Positions 10,386-19,579 are shown, numbered from the stretch's first letter. The stretch is DNA of 64,000 nt from Bradyrhizobium lablabi (GCF_900141755.1 NZ_LT670844.1:5614501-5678500); one strand, 5' to 3'. Numbers and translations are program-made. The notes: generated by a model from the sequence alone, not told the origin.

Positions 10386-11897
10386 TTAGAGATCGTGGCC
10401 CGAATAGGAACAGTTGAACGACTTGTTGCAGAGCGGAAAATCCGCAACGATATTGTCCTCAATGACAGCCTCAAGCAGCGGCCATTGAAACCAGGAGGGG
10501 TCGCGCAGGTGGCAACGTTCGATTTGGCCGTCCCGCAGGCGGAGCCAGACCAGAACGTCGCCGCGAAATCCCTCGACGATCGCCATGCCTTCCCGCGGCT
10601 CTGGCCTCTGCCCCGCTTGTGTTCTCGACAGGCCTTCGGGCAGCCGCTCCAAAATCTGGTCGATCAGCGAAAGCGACTGCTCGACCTCGCGCACGCGGAT
10701 CCAGACGCGTGCGTTGACATCGCAATCATTCAGGACCGGAACCTCGAAGCGCAGGTTGTCATAAGGCGGATAGGCAAAAGCCCGGCGCGCGTCGAAGCCG
10801 CGGCCGGACGCGCGGCCGACGTAGCCACCCGCGGCATATTGTCTGGCTAATGCGGGTTTGAGCACGCCGGTATCGACGGTGCGATCCTGCAGCGATGCCG
10901 TGTTGTCGTAGAGTTCGATCAGAGCAGGAAAGCGCAGGCGGATGTTATCCACCGCCGCCTGGATGATTTCTTGCCCTTCATCGTCAAGGTCGCGGGTCAT
11001 GCCACCGGGCACGATGATATCTCGCATCAATCGATGTCCGAATGCGCGATCGGCCGCCCGCAGCACGCTCTCGCGCAGCACGCTGCAATGCGCGTGCATT
11101 AGCGTGAAAGACGCGTCGTTGCAGATGGCGCCGATGTCGCCGAGATGGTTGGCGAGCCGCTCGAGTTCGGCCAGCAGCGCTCGCAGGAAAACCGCGCGAT
11201 CCGGCACGACAAGTTCCAGGGCCGCCTCAGCCGCGCGCGAAAACGCATAGGCATAGGCGACGGTGCTGTCGCCTGACACCCGTCCGGCGAGCTGGACAGC
11301 CCGCTCAAGATTGGCGCCTAGCATGAGCCCCTCGATGCCCTTGTGGGTATATCCGAGCCGCTGTTCCAGCCGGACCACGGTCTCGCCGCTTGCGGTAAAC
11401 CGGAAATGTCCGGGCTCAATGATGCCGGCGTGCACGGGACCGACCGCAATCTGATGCAGGCCGTCGCCTTCCACCGGCAGGAAGCGATAGGGCGCTGCCT
11501 TCGGCAACGCGTCGATGCGATTTCCCAAGGGGAAGCGCGCTCCCCAACAATTGTGATCGAGCCAGGGGCGGGTATCGGGCGCGCCCTCCGCAACCAGGCC
11601 GAACAGGTCATGGGCGGCGCGCTCCAATCGAAGTGCCGGCGGATGGCGCAAGCCGACCGAAGGATAAATGCGATCGGCGCAATCCAGGCTGACGGTTGCG
11701 ACTTCTGCCGTAGCTTCATCGATGATCGCCATGTGCACCGTTGAGGGTTCGCCCCAAAGGCCGAGCAAGCTCAAACGTCCCTGTGCCAGCTCGTTTACTA
11801 CAAATTTCCAAAGATGAGCACTGACCACGGCGCGCGGCCATGGCCGGCGTTGCCGGATCTCGCGGCCCTCCAGTATGCGATCGATCAGCGATGGCAT
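10386..11897 (-). CDS. hyfG: HyfG/HycE-like large subunit lacking NiFe ligands
   Basis: A 503-residue fusion of a NuoC-like N-terminal domain (about 1-140) and a NuoD/NiFe-large-subunit-like domain. In hydrogenases the first NiFe motif reads RxCGxC; here the position reads GRVSGDS (Ser208 and Ser211 in place of both Cys). The C-terminal DPCxxC motif is replaced by PLCNKSFNCS (Cys490 and Cys496, wrong spacing). There is no C-terminal extension for protease maturation. It therefore should not bind NiFe; it resembles the large subunit of energy-converting hydrogenase-related (Ehr) complexes. The reaction is unknown. Confidence 0.85.
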   Translation of the reverse strand: MPSLIDRILEGREIRQRRPWPRAVVSAHLWKFVVNELAQGRLSLLGLWGEPSTVHMAIIDEATAEVATVSLDCADRIYPSVGLRHPPALRLERAAHDLFGLVAEGAPDTRPWLDHNCWGARFPLGNRIDALPKAAPYRFLPVEGDGLHQIAVGPVHAGIIEPGHFRFTASGETVVRLEQRLGYTHKGIEGLMLGANLERAVQLAGRVSGDSTVAYAYAFSRAAEAALELVVPDRAVFLRALLAELERLANHLGDIGAICNDASFTLMHAHCSVLRESVLRAADRAFGHRLMRDIIVPGGMTRDLDDEGQEIIQAAVDNIRLRFPALIELYDNTASLQDRTVDTGVLKPALARQYAAGGYVGRASGRGFDARRAFAYPPYDNLRFEVPVLNDCDVNARVWIRVREVEQSLSLIDQILERLPEGLSRTQAGQRPEPREGMAIVEGFRGDVLVWLRLRDGQIERCHLRDPSWFQWPLLEAVIEDNIVADFPLCNKSFNCSYSGHDL

Positions 11898-11915
11898 ATC
11901 TTGTTGATCTCCACA

Positions 11916-13367
11916 CTATCCAAGAAGCTGAGCCACGTGCTGGAACCAGACGACAAACGGCGCGGGAAGATAGATGCCCGCGATCAGAACCAGTGAGAGA
12001 TGCGCGAACATCGGCACATAGGAAGCTTCAGTGGGCGCCGCGCTGCCGCGCGGCCCGCCGAAAGCGACGCTGGTCAGGCGCAATGTCAATGCGCCAAAGG
12101 CCAGCAGGAGCCCGAACACCAGCACGATCGCGAGCAACGGCTGGCGCGCGAAGGTCGAACTCACGACCAGAAATTCGCTCATGAAGATGCCAAGCGGCGG
12201 CAGTCCGGCGATCGCGACAACACCGGTCACCAGACCCCACCCGAGCGCCGGATGCGTCACCGTCAAACCCCGGATCCTGGAAATCCGCTGCGTGCCCTTG
12301 ACCTGCGAAATATGGCCCACCGCGTAGAAGATCGCCGACTTGGTCAGGCTGTGCATCACCATGTGCAGAAGTCCGGCGAAATTGGCGAGCGGGCCACCCA
12401 TTCCGAACGCAAAAACGATGATGCCCATGTGCTCGATCGAGGAATAGGCGAACAGGCGTTTGATGTCGCGCCGGCGGTAGAGCATGAACGCTGCGAACAC
12501 CACCGAGATCAGGCCGATAGTCACCATCAGCGGGCCGGGAGCGAGCGCCCCCGGATTGGCGGCAAGCAGTATCTTGAAGCGCAACAACGCATAGAGCGCG
12601 ACATTGAGTAGTAGGCCCGACAAGACAGCCGATATCGGCGTCGGGCCCTCGGCGTGCGCGTCGGGCAGCCAGGCATGCAGCGGCGCGAGGCCGACCTTGG
12701 TCCCGTAGCCAAGAAACAGGAATATGAAAGCGACGTTGAGAAGCGCGGGATCGAAATTCGCGGCATGTTGGATCAGAACCGTCCAGACCATGCCGTCCTG
12801 GCCTTCGCCCACCACCGGACGCGCCGCCATGTAGACCAGGATGGTGCCGAACAGCGCGAACGCTATTCCGACGCTGCCGAGAATAAAATATTTCCACGCC
12901 GCTTCCAGCGCGGCATGGGTGCGGTAGAGGCCGACCATCAGCACCGTGGTCAGCGTCGCGATTTCCACCGCGACCCACATCAAGCCGATATTGTTCGACA
13001 CGAAAGCGAGGTTCATGCCGAACATCATGGTCTGGTACATGGCGTGGTAGAAACGCACGTAGATCGGCGTCAAACGGCCGGTTTCGAGTTCATGCGCGAT
13101 GTAGCTTGCGCTGAAGATGCTGGTCGTGAAACCAACAAAGGTGTTGAGGACGATGAAGACGATGTTGAGATCGTCGACCAGCACATACGGCCCGGGCGGC
13201 GGACGTTCGATCACGAACAAGGAGAGCGCTGCGAGAAATGTCGCCAGGCTCGCCACGACATTCAGCCGCGCCGTCAGTCGGTAGCCGGGCAGTGCGGCCA
13301 GCAACGCCGCCGAGCCGATCGGAATCAGCAGGACGGCCGCGACAGCGTCGAAGGAAGCAACGTTCAT
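11916..13367 (-). CDS. hyfF: HyfF-like antiporter-type membrane subunit
   Basis: A 483-residue member of the NuoL/M/N (Mrp antiporter) family with about 14 membrane helices. The proton-path motifs are present: GLYRTHAALEAAWKYFILG, KVGLAPLHAWLPDAHAEGPTP and KRLFAYSSIEHMGIIVFAFG, with the conserved Lys and Glu residues. It would translocate protons (or Na+) as part of the membrane arm. Its start overlaps the hyfE-like stop by 4 bp (ATGA), indicating translational coupling. Confidence 0.88.
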   Translation of the reverse strand: MNVASFDAVAAVLLIPIGSAALLAALPGYRLTARLNVVASLATFLAALSLFVIERPPPGPYVLVDDLNIVFIVLNTFVGFTTSIFSASYIAHELETGRLTPIYVRFYHAMYQTMMFGMNLAFVSNNIGLMWVAVEIATLTTVLMVGLYRTHAALEAAWKYFILGSVGIAFALFGTILVYMAARPVVGEGQDGMVWTVLIQHAANFDPALLNVAFIFLFLGYGTKVGLAPLHAWLPDAHAEGPTPISAVLSGLLLNVALYALLRFKILLAANPGALAPGPLMVTIGLISVVFAAFMLYRRRDIKRLFAYSSIEHMGIIVFAFGMGGPLANFAGLLHMVMHSLTKSAIFYAVGHISQVKGTQRISRIRGLTVTHPALGWGLVTGVVAIAGLPPLGIFMSEFLVVSSTFARQPLLAIVLVFGLLLAFGALTLRLTSVAFGGPRGSAAPTEASYVPMFAHLSLVLIAGIYLPAPFVVWFQHVAQLLG

Positions 13368-14032
13368 CGCCGCTCTCCACTGAAATCGTCGAGCGCGGAT
13401 ACGTCGACGGAATCGAAGCGTTCGCGGATCCGGAACAGGAAGATGCCGATGACGATGAAGGCGATCAGGATCGAGAAGGCTACGCTGATCTCGACGACGA
13501 GCGGCATGCCTTTGGCGCCGGTCGCCGCCAACACCAACCCGTTCTCGAGCGACATGAATCCCACCACCTGACTGACGGCGTTGCGGCGGGTCACCATGAC
13601 CAGAAGTCCGAGCAACACGACCGACAAGGCGAAGGCGAGATCCTCACGCGCCAGAGGGTCGGCCTCGGCGGTCACCCGCAACATCAGGACCAGAGAGAGG
13701 GCGACCAGCCCCATCCCGGCCAGCATGGTCGGGCCGATACCCACGACCGACTCAATGTCACGATGAATCCCAAGCTGCTTGACGATGCGGTGAAGCGCGA
13801 CGGGAATGACGATTGCCTTGAAGACAAGGGCAATCGCCGCGGTCACGTAGAGATGCGGGGCGTCCTGGATGAAGGCTTGCCAGGCGACCGAGAGGGCGAG
13901 CACCAGCGCGTGAAGCGCAAAGACGTTGAGCAGCGAATAAAGCCGGTCCTGGTACAGCATCATGAAGCTGATCAGGACAAGCCCTCCGGCGAGCGTATGC
14001 GAGACGTCGAAGGAGAGGCTGTGCATCTGCAT
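13364..14032 (-). CDS. hyfE: HyfE-like membrane subunit
   Basis: A 222-residue, six- or seven-helix protein matching HyfE, which combines a NuoK-like part in its C-terminal half (NAVSQVVGFMSLENGLVLAA, with the membrane Glu) with a variable N-terminal half. It ends in a soluble acidic tail. It overlaps hyfC by one base (TGATG) and hyfF by four, so these are translated together. It serves in the proton-translocating arm of the complex. Confidence 0.85.
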   Translation of the reverse strand: MQMHSLSFDVSHTLAGGLVLISFMMLYQDRLYSLLNVFALHALVLALSVAWQAFIQDAPHLYVTAAIALVFKAIVIPVALHRIVKQLGIHRDIESVVGIGPTMLAGMGLVALSLVLMLRVTAEADPLAREDLAFALSVVLLGLLVMVTRRNAVSQVVGFMSLENGLVLAATGAKGMPLVVEISVAFSILIAFIVIGIFLFRIRERFDSVDVSALDDFSGERR

Positions 14033-14988
14033 CAGAAACTCCTCGACACGAACAGCAACAGCGTGCCGAGCAGGCCCAGCATCAGCGCAGCACCGAGAAA
14101 TTGCGGAATCCGGAAGACGCGCATTTTCGCCGTAGCGGTCTCGAACAACGCGAGGAAGAAGCCGGCGACCGCCAGTTTTATGACATAGGCGGCGGCGCCG
14201 ATGGCATAGGCCAACGGGCCGGTTCCGAACACGGCGATCTTCCAGGGCAGGAACACGCAGGCGATCAGCGAGATATAAAGCAACAGTTTTAGGAACGCAC
14301 CGAATTCGATCATCGCGAGATGACGGCCCGAATATTCCAGTACCATCGCTTCATGCACCATGGTGAGTTCCAGATGCGTGGCGGGATTGTCGACCGGAAT
14401 CCGCGCGTTCTCGGCGAGCGCCACCATGATCAGCGCGATCACAGCCATTCCCAGCGAGACCCGCAATCCGACATAGGACGAGGCCATGTGATTGGCGACG
14501 GTCGAAAGCTGGGTCGAGCCGGCAACCAGTGCCATGCAAAACACAATTAGCAGCATTGCCGGCTCCGCAAGCGCTGCGATCATGACTTCGCGGCTGGAGC
14601 CGATGCCCCCAAAGCTAGTGCCGACGTCCATCCCGGCGAGCGCGAGAAAAAAGCGTGCACTTCCGAGCAGGGCCACGATGGCAATCAGATCCGCCGTCCA
14701 ATTGAACTGGAGGCCGGTGGCGAATGTCGGCACCAGCGCAGCGGCAACCCAAATCGCGGCAAAGGTCACATAGGGCGTTACGCGGAACAGCCATGAGGCG
14801 TTGTCGGCCAGCACGACCTCCTTGCGGAGCAGCCGCAACAGATCGCGATAGGGTTGAAAAACCGAAGCGCCCCTGCGACGCACCAGCCGGGCCTTGATCT
14901 TGCGCACGAAGCCGGTCAGCAGCGGGGCGAGCAGGAGCACCAGTAACATCTGCACGCCCTGCACCAGAATGTCCGAGATCACGACCAT
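14032..14988 (-). CDS. hyfC: HyfC/NuoH-like membrane subunit
   Basis: A 318-residue homologue of NuoH/HycD/HyfC, the subunit that docks the soluble arm and holds the quinone-like cavity in complex I. Visible motifs: RRRGASVFQPYRDLLRLLRKE near residue 38, ENARIPVDNPATHLELTMVHEAM near residue 215 (the conserved acidic loop), and EYSGRHLAMIEFGAFLKL. About eight membrane helices. It overlaps the end of hyfB by 10 bp. Confidence 0.88.
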   Translation of the reverse strand: MVVISDILVQGVQMLLVLLLAPLLTGFVRKIKARLVRRRGASVFQPYRDLLRLLRKEVVLADNASWLFRVTPYVTFAAIWVAAALVPTFATGLQFNWTADLIAIVALLGSARFFLALAGMDVGTSFGGIGSSREVMIAALAEPAMLLIVFCMALVAGSTQLSTVANHMASSYVGLRVSLGMAVIALIMVALAENARIPVDNPATHLELTMVHEAMVLEYSGRHLAMIEFGAFLKLLLYISLIACVFLPWKIAVFGTGPLAYAIGAAAYVIKLAVAGFFLALFETATAKMRVFRIPQFLGAALMLGLLGTLLLFVSRSF

Positions 14989-17012
14989 ATCGCGAGCACC
15001 AGCAGCAGCGTAACGAGGGTGGCAAAAACCAGGCTGAGATAACGGCGGATGGTCAGGAACTGCAGGCGGTTGAGCCGATCGGAAGAGACGCTGACCGCAT
15101 TTGCGATCGGCGCGTACATTCCCTCCCAGATCAGGTCATGCAATTCGATCCTAAGCCGCGCCGGCCTGATATCTCCGGGGGGCGGCATCTCGACATGATC
15201 GCGCGCACCGAACGCCAGCGTGCCGAAAACGCGACGAATGGGTTGAGCGAAGCTCCCGCCTGAATACTGAGCCGCCGGCGTCGGATCAGAAAAGCCGCAG
15301 CCCCAGGCCGGTCCGCGCCGCAAGGCACGGGAGGCGAAGCGATGAATGACGGAAACCGCCAGCGCCGCGGAAAACGTGATGAACAACATCACCAGCAATC
15401 CGTTGTATGAACTGCGGCTCTCCGCGATCGGCACGATCGAAAGCCAGGGCTCATTGGCCTGGATCGGCATCCGGCCGCCGAGGATCTGAAGCGTGATCGG
15501 CGAAAGCGCGTCGATCACCGGTCCCGGCAGGATTCCGACCAGCAAGCAAAGTGCGGCAAGGATGAACATGGCGGAAAGCGAGTAGCGGTCGATTTCACGC
15601 GCGGCCTCCGCTGCTGGGCTGCGCGGGCGCCCGAGAAACGTGATGCCGTAGGCCTTGACGAAACACGCGGCCGCGAGCGCCGCAGCCAGAGCCAGCATGG
15701 CGCCCACCGCAGGCACCATGATCTTCAACGCCCATTGCGGTAATTCCGGGCTCTGCAGCACCGCCTGGAAGATCAGCCATTCCGAGACGAAGCCGTTGAA
15801 TGGCGGAAGCGCCGAAATTGCGACGCAGCCGACGAGGACGGCGAAGCTGGTAAGCGGCATGCGGTGAATGAGGCCGCCCAATTTGTCCATATCCCGCTCT
15901 CCCGTCGACATGAGGACGGCGCCGGCGCCAAAGAACAACAAACTCTTGAAGAACGAGTGGTTGAGCACATGAAACAGCGCCGCCGTAAAGGCGAGCGCTG
16001 CCAGTAGCTTCAGGCCGTTGGCCTGAAACGCCAGGGCAAGACCAAGGCTGACGAAGATGATGCCGACGTTTTCGATCGTACTATAGGCCAACAGGCGCTT
16101 GAGGTCCTTTTCCATCATGGCATACAGGATCCCCATCACCGCGGTGATGCCGCCGAAGAAAAGGATCACCGCACTTGCCGGCCAGTCCGGCGGTCCCAGC
16201 AGATCGAATATCACGCGAATGAAGCCGTAGATCGCGACCTTCGTCATGACGCCGCTCATCAACGCCGAAACGTGGCTGGGAGCCGCGGGATGAGCGAGCG
16301 GCAGCCAGACATGCAACGGCACAAGGCCAGCCTTTGAACCGGCTCCGAGCAACATCAGGATCAACACCAAGGTAGCGGCATACGGCGTATGTTGCGCCGC
16401 GCGAATGGCGGCAAATCCGTAATCTCCAGCCGGTCCCGCCAACAGACCGAAGGCCAGCAGCAACGCCAGCGTCCCAAAACTCGCCATCACGAGATAGACG
16501 TAACCAGCCTTGGCGTTGTCGGCTTCACGGTGGTGCGCCATCACCAGCGCCCAGGAGGCGAGCGACATGAATTCCCAGCAAAGCAGATAGGAAAACGCGT
16601 CATCCGCCAGCACCACGAGATTCATCCCGGCCAGGAAGGCGGGGAAAAACGGCAGCACGCGCTGCGGCGCCTGCTCGTGATGGCCGTAGCCGAGACCATA
16701 AAGGCTTGCCAATGTCCCTCCCAGATTGACGATGATGAGGAAAAACGAAGCCAGCGCGTCGAGGCGGAAATGGGCGCCAAGCCACGGTAATCCAATCGGC
16801 AAGGTCAGGCCGGAGGCACCTTGCGTACCATCGAGCAGCCAGCGAATGGAGCCGAGCAATCCAGCCACGCAAATCGCCAGTGTGGCGCTGTAGATCACCG
16901 CCGTGGAACTCTTCGAGCGGCTCAGGGTGATCGCGAGAACGGCGATACCCAACAATCCTGCGACGCACGACATTTGCCAGACGACCGCAGAGATAACGAC
17001 CGCAGAATTCAT
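14979..17012 (-). CDS. hyfB: HyfB-like proton-translocating subunit
   Basis: A 677-residue NuoL/HyfB-type antiporter subunit, with 14 or more membrane helices followed by an extra C-terminal helical region. Motifs: LLCWEFMSLASWALVMAHH, GAGSKAGLVPLHVWLPLAHP, KDLKRLLAYSTIENVGIIF, HVLNHSFFKSLLFFGAGAV. The key Lys and His of the pumping path are present. It is the first structural gene of the operon and overlaps the upstream XRE-type gene by 4 bp (ATGA), so regulator and complex are translated from one mRNA. Confidence 0.88.
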   Translation of the reverse strand: MNSAVVISAVVWQMSCVAGLLGIAVLAITLSRSKSSTAVIYSATLAICVAGLLGSIRWLLDGTQGASGLTLPIGLPWLGAHFRLDALASFFLIIVNLGGTLASLYGLGYGHHEQAPQRVLPFFPAFLAGMNLVVLADDAFSYLLCWEFMSLASWALVMAHHREADNAKAGYVYLVMASFGTLALLLAFGLLAGPAGDYGFAAIRAAQHTPYAATLVLILMLLGAGSKAGLVPLHVWLPLAHPAAPSHVSALMSGVMTKVAIYGFIRVIFDLLGPPDWPASAVILFFGGITAVMGILYAMMEKDLKRLLAYSTIENVGIIFVSLGLALAFQANGLKLLAALAFTAALFHVLNHSFFKSLLFFGAGAVLMSTGERDMDKLGGLIHRMPLTSFAVLVGCVAISALPPFNGFVSEWLIFQAVLQSPELPQWALKIMVPAVGAMLALAAALAAACFVKAYGITFLGRPRSPAAEAAREIDRYSLSAMFILAALCLLVGILPGPVIDALSPITLQILGGRMPIQANEPWLSIVPIAESRSSYNGLLVMLFITFSAALAVSVIHRFASRALRRGPAWGCGFSDPTPAAQYSGGSFAQPIRRVFGTLAFGARDHVEMPPPGDIRPARLRIELHDLIWEGMYAPIANAVSVSSDRLNRLQFLTIRRYLSLVFATLVTLLLVLAIWS

Positions 17013-17329
17013 GCGCGGGCCCTGGTTCCGCTCGATGCTTTGTTTTCCGATCGAGCGCCCGGGAGCGTCTTAGCCGAAGCTTGTTCGATTTTCAGCCGTA
17101 CCCCGCGCCCCCGCGAATTGCTGACGGCTCCTTCGTCGATCATCTCGATCCCGGCCGCGTCGAACGCGGCGATCAACTTGACCAGCGAATCGACATTTCC
17201 CCGGACCATCGTTTCGCTCGCCTCCATGCGCTGAATGGTCGGCACGGAAAGCCCCGACAGTTCCGCCAGCCGGCGCTGATCGATGCCGAGAAGCACCCTG
17301 GCAGCCCGCAATTGAGCTGCCGTGATCAT
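17009..17329 (-). CDS. Small XRE-type HTH regulator heading the hyf-like operon
   Basis: A 106-residue protein: HTH in residues 1-60 (MITAAQLRAARVLLGIDQRR, then LSVPTIQRMEASETM), a VKLIAAFDAAGIEMI strand-helix, and a basic tail. It closely matches the regulator at the far end of the island in order and sequence. It overlaps hyfB by 4 bp and lies just behind an AT-rich promoter, so it probably controls its own operon. Confidence 0.85.
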   Translation of the reverse strand: MITAAQLRAARVLLGIDQRRLAELSGLSVPTIQRMEASETMVRGNVDSLVKLIAAFDAAGIEMIDEGAVSNSRGRGVRLKIEQASAKTLPGARSENKASSGTRARA

Positions 17330-17379
17330 TGACCTGCCTCGCTGTCGGGACTCCAGCCGATTTCAGAGATCATCTTTGC

Positions 17380-17407
17380 ATGATAATTAATGATGTTAAA
17401 GTGTCAA
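17380..17407 (-). promoter_or_regulatory. Predicted promoter of the xre-hyf operon
   Basis: On the minus strand a TTGACA -35 box (17407-17402) is followed after 16 bp by TATCAT (17385-17380). The region is far more AT-rich than its surroundings and lies 51 bp upstream of the regulator start. A TGATATTTCA sequence (17412-17421) flanks the -35 box. Confidence 0.5.
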
Positions 17408-17411
17408 TAAA

Positions 17412-17421
17412 TGATATTTCA
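17412..17421. promoter_or_regulatory. TGATATTTCA, candidate operator
   Basis: One mismatch from the perfect palindrome TGATATATCA found upstream of the homologous regulator at the island's other end (9429-9438). It sits immediately upstream of the predicted -35 box, and a further palindrome AGATATCT follows at 17421-17428. Confidence 0.35.
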
Positions 17422-17469
17422 GATATCTAATCTAAGGGGTGCTTCCTGACCCTAACCTGCGGGGTTTGA

Positions 17470-17940
17470 GGGATCGCGCATGTCAATTGCATCGAGGCCG
17501 AAGCGCCCCTGGTGACCGGCGACAGGGCCGACGACGGCAATGGTGATCGCGTGCCCTACGATTCCCGCATTGCCGCCGACCCGGACGTGTTGGTGTACCG
17601 CATCTCCGGCGCGTTCTTCTTTGGCGCGGCGTCGGCGGTGGGGACGGTGCTCGACAGCACCGCCGACACCCGCAAGGCATTCGTGATCGATTTCACCGCG
17701 GTGCCGTTTCTCGATTCCACAGCGGCTAATGCGATCGGCCGGGTTGCGACCAAGGCGAAACGCCAGGGCATCCGCCTTTACATCACCGGCGCGTCGCCGA
17801 CGGTGCGCCGCGCACTGCTGACCCACGGGGTCAGACCCCCGCGCGCCAGATATCGCGAAACCATCGCGCGGGCGATCGCGGATATCAAGGGCCATCGCGA
17901 TGAGCTTTCCGCCGCAGGGAACGATCTGGCTGCGGGATAG
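17470..17940 (+). pseudogene. 3' remnant of a SulP transporter gene (STAS domain)
   Basis: The open frame from about 17470 encodes a linker and a complete STAS domain: VLVYRISGAFFFGAASAVGTV, the FVIDFTAVPFLDSTAANAIG core with the Asp-Ser loop, and YITGASPTVRRALLTHGV. In SulP permeases this domain is the cytoplasmic C-terminus. No membrane part precedes it; a stop codon lies just upstream in frame and the nearest start would be GTG 17512. The N-terminal remnant lies at 9038-9252 on the same strand. A free STAS protein could still be made, but decay is more likely. Confidence 0.75.
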
Positions 17941-18064
17941 CTGGCGTGCGATCACGTTTTTTTAGAGCGGTCAAGCTTTTCAATTCGACCGCTTTCGTGA
18001 ACACTGCGGCTGCGGCGCAGGCTGGCGCCGGCGGAACTGTGCGGCATCGCGGGCAGGGAGCGGA

Positions 18065-18853
18065 ATGGATACGATCAGTCTGTCGTTGAAATTAAGGCGG
18101 CTTGCCGCCTGGCTGGATGGCAGATGCCAGCCGGATAGCCTTGTTCGGAAGCAATTCCATGGCTCGCCGTTCGGCGGTTGTTACGTCACCATCGATCCCG
18201 ACCGCCAGGGCCCCTTTGCATCCGCCAATCTCAACCGTGTCTATTTGTGTGGCGCCGAAGCTGGAATGGACTTCGACAGCGTCGGGCGTTTGATCGACCT
18301 GTTCAAGTCCGAAGGCGTCAAGCGGTTCTTCGTCTGGCTCAGCCCCGGTCCCAACATGGATGTCGTGCGCCGCTGGATCGAGGGAAGCGGGCTTAGCCGC
18401 ATTCGGCGCACCGGCTATCCGACGCTGTGTCGCAGCCAGCCTTCGCCGCTTCAATTCAACACCGATCTCGAAATACGCGAGGTCAGCGTCGATGAAATCG
18501 ACGCAGCCCGCGATCGACTGGGCGATACGCTGTGGCCGGAATATGCGAGGTCGGCGGGCAGCGACGGCTTCTTCCACTATATGGCGTTCGACGGCGGCCA
18601 ACCGGTCGCGATCGCCGCGCTCTGCATCTTCGAAGACCTCGGATATCTGATGGCGGCGGCGACCGCCGAAAGTCATCGCAAGCGCGGCGCCCAACAGGCC
18701 CTGATCGCGAAGCGGGTCGAGCGGGCCGAACAGCTCGGCTGTTCGATCATGGTGTCCGAGACGCTCTATATGCTCGAGCATTCCTATCGCAACCTGCAGC
18801 GGGCCGGCTTTGCGGAGGCGTACGAAAAAGAAGTCTACGAATGGAACGCCTGA
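18065..18853 (+). CDS. GNAT family N-acetyltransferase
   Basis: A 262-residue protein with a GNAT fold in its C-terminal half: MAFDGGQPVAIAALCIFED and the acetyl-CoA region AAATAESHRKRGAQQALIAKR (about 198-218), ending with the LQRAGFAEAYEKEVYEW strand typical of the family. The N-terminal half (about 1-130) is a poorly conserved GNAT-like or substrate domain. Substrate unknown. ATG is preceded by GGGAGCGGA. Confidence 0.8.
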   Translation: MDTISLSLKLRRLAAWLDGRCQPDSLVRKQFHGSPFGGCYVTIDPDRQGPFASANLNRVYLCGAEAGMDFDSVGRLIDLFKSEGVKRFFVWLSPGPNMDVVRRWIEGSGLSRIRRTGYPTLCRSQPSPLQFNTDLEIREVSVDEIDAARDRLGDTLWPEYARSAGSDGFFHYMAFDGGQPVAIAALCIFEDLGYLMAAATAESHRKRGAQQALIAKRVERAEQLGCSIMVSETLYMLEHSYRNLQRAGFAEAYEKEVYEWNA

Positions 18854-18919
18854 ACGGTCCGCGTCGCTTCGGCCGGTCGGCATCGCGACCGCCTTTATGT
18901 CGGAGGCCGGCTAGGTGCG

Positions 18920-19579
18920 ATGCTTGATTCACGCCGCAACATTGCCCTCGCTTGCGCACTGAGCGCACTTGCCGGGTATGTCGATGGCATCGGCTTCATT
19001 CACCTCGGCGGCCTGTTCGTCTCGTTCATGAGCGGCAACTCGACGCGGATGGGCGTCAGTCTTGCCGACGGTCATTGGCGGAGCGCGGCGGAGGCGTTCG
19101 GCCTGATCGTGCTGTTCGTGATCGGCGCCGCCGCCGGCAGCCTGATCGTGCTTGGCCGCCACGTCCACCGTCAGTCCTTGGTGCTGCTGGCGGAGGCGCT
19201 GCTGCTTGCCGCCGCAGCGCTTTGCTACGCCCTCGGTTTCTCCAATGCCGCGGTCGCCGCCATCGTCATGGCGATGGGGATGGAGAACGTGGTGTTCCAG
19301 ATTGAAGGCGGCGCCGGTCTCGGCCTGACTTACGTCACCGGGGCGCTGGTCAAGGTCGGCCAATTCGCCGCCGTGGCGCTCAGCGGCGGCCCGCGCTGGG
19401 GCTGGACGTCGAATGCGCTGTTATGGGTGGCGCTGGTGGTGGGTTCGGTGTGCGGTGCGCTGGCCTATCACTGGATCAACCTCGCCGCGATCTGGTTCGC
19501 CGCCGCCGCCGCGCTGGCGCTGAGCGCCATGGTTGCCGCGACGAGGCAACTTGACAGCCTTAATCGGAAGATAAATTGA
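18920..19579 (+). CDS. YoaK-like membrane protein (DUF1275)
   Basis: A 219-residue protein with about six membrane helices. The DUF1275 signature is visible: ALSALAGYVDGIGFIHLGGLFVSFMSGNSTRMG at residues 12-44, and a second half with MAMGMENVVFQIEGG and LGLTYVTGALVKVGQ. Inner-membrane protein of unknown transport function. It follows the acetyltransferase by 66 bp on the same strand. Confidence 0.88.
   Translation: MLDSRRNIALACALSALAGYVDGIGFIHLGGLFVSFMSGNSTRMGVSLADGHWRSAAEAFGLIVLFVIGAAAGSLIVLGRHVHRQSLVLLAEALLLAAAALCYALGFSNAAVAAIVMAMGMENVVFQIEGGAGLGLTYVTGALVKVGQFAAVALSGGPRWGWTSNALLWVALVVGSVCGALAYHWINLAAIWFAAAAALALSAMVAATRQLDSLNRKIN

Noticed and set aside
9240..17480. Direct repeats at the borders of the island
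   Set aside because: Sequences near 9250 and 17470 were compared by eye and no shared repeat of 8 bp or more was found, so an insertion mechanism cannot be named.
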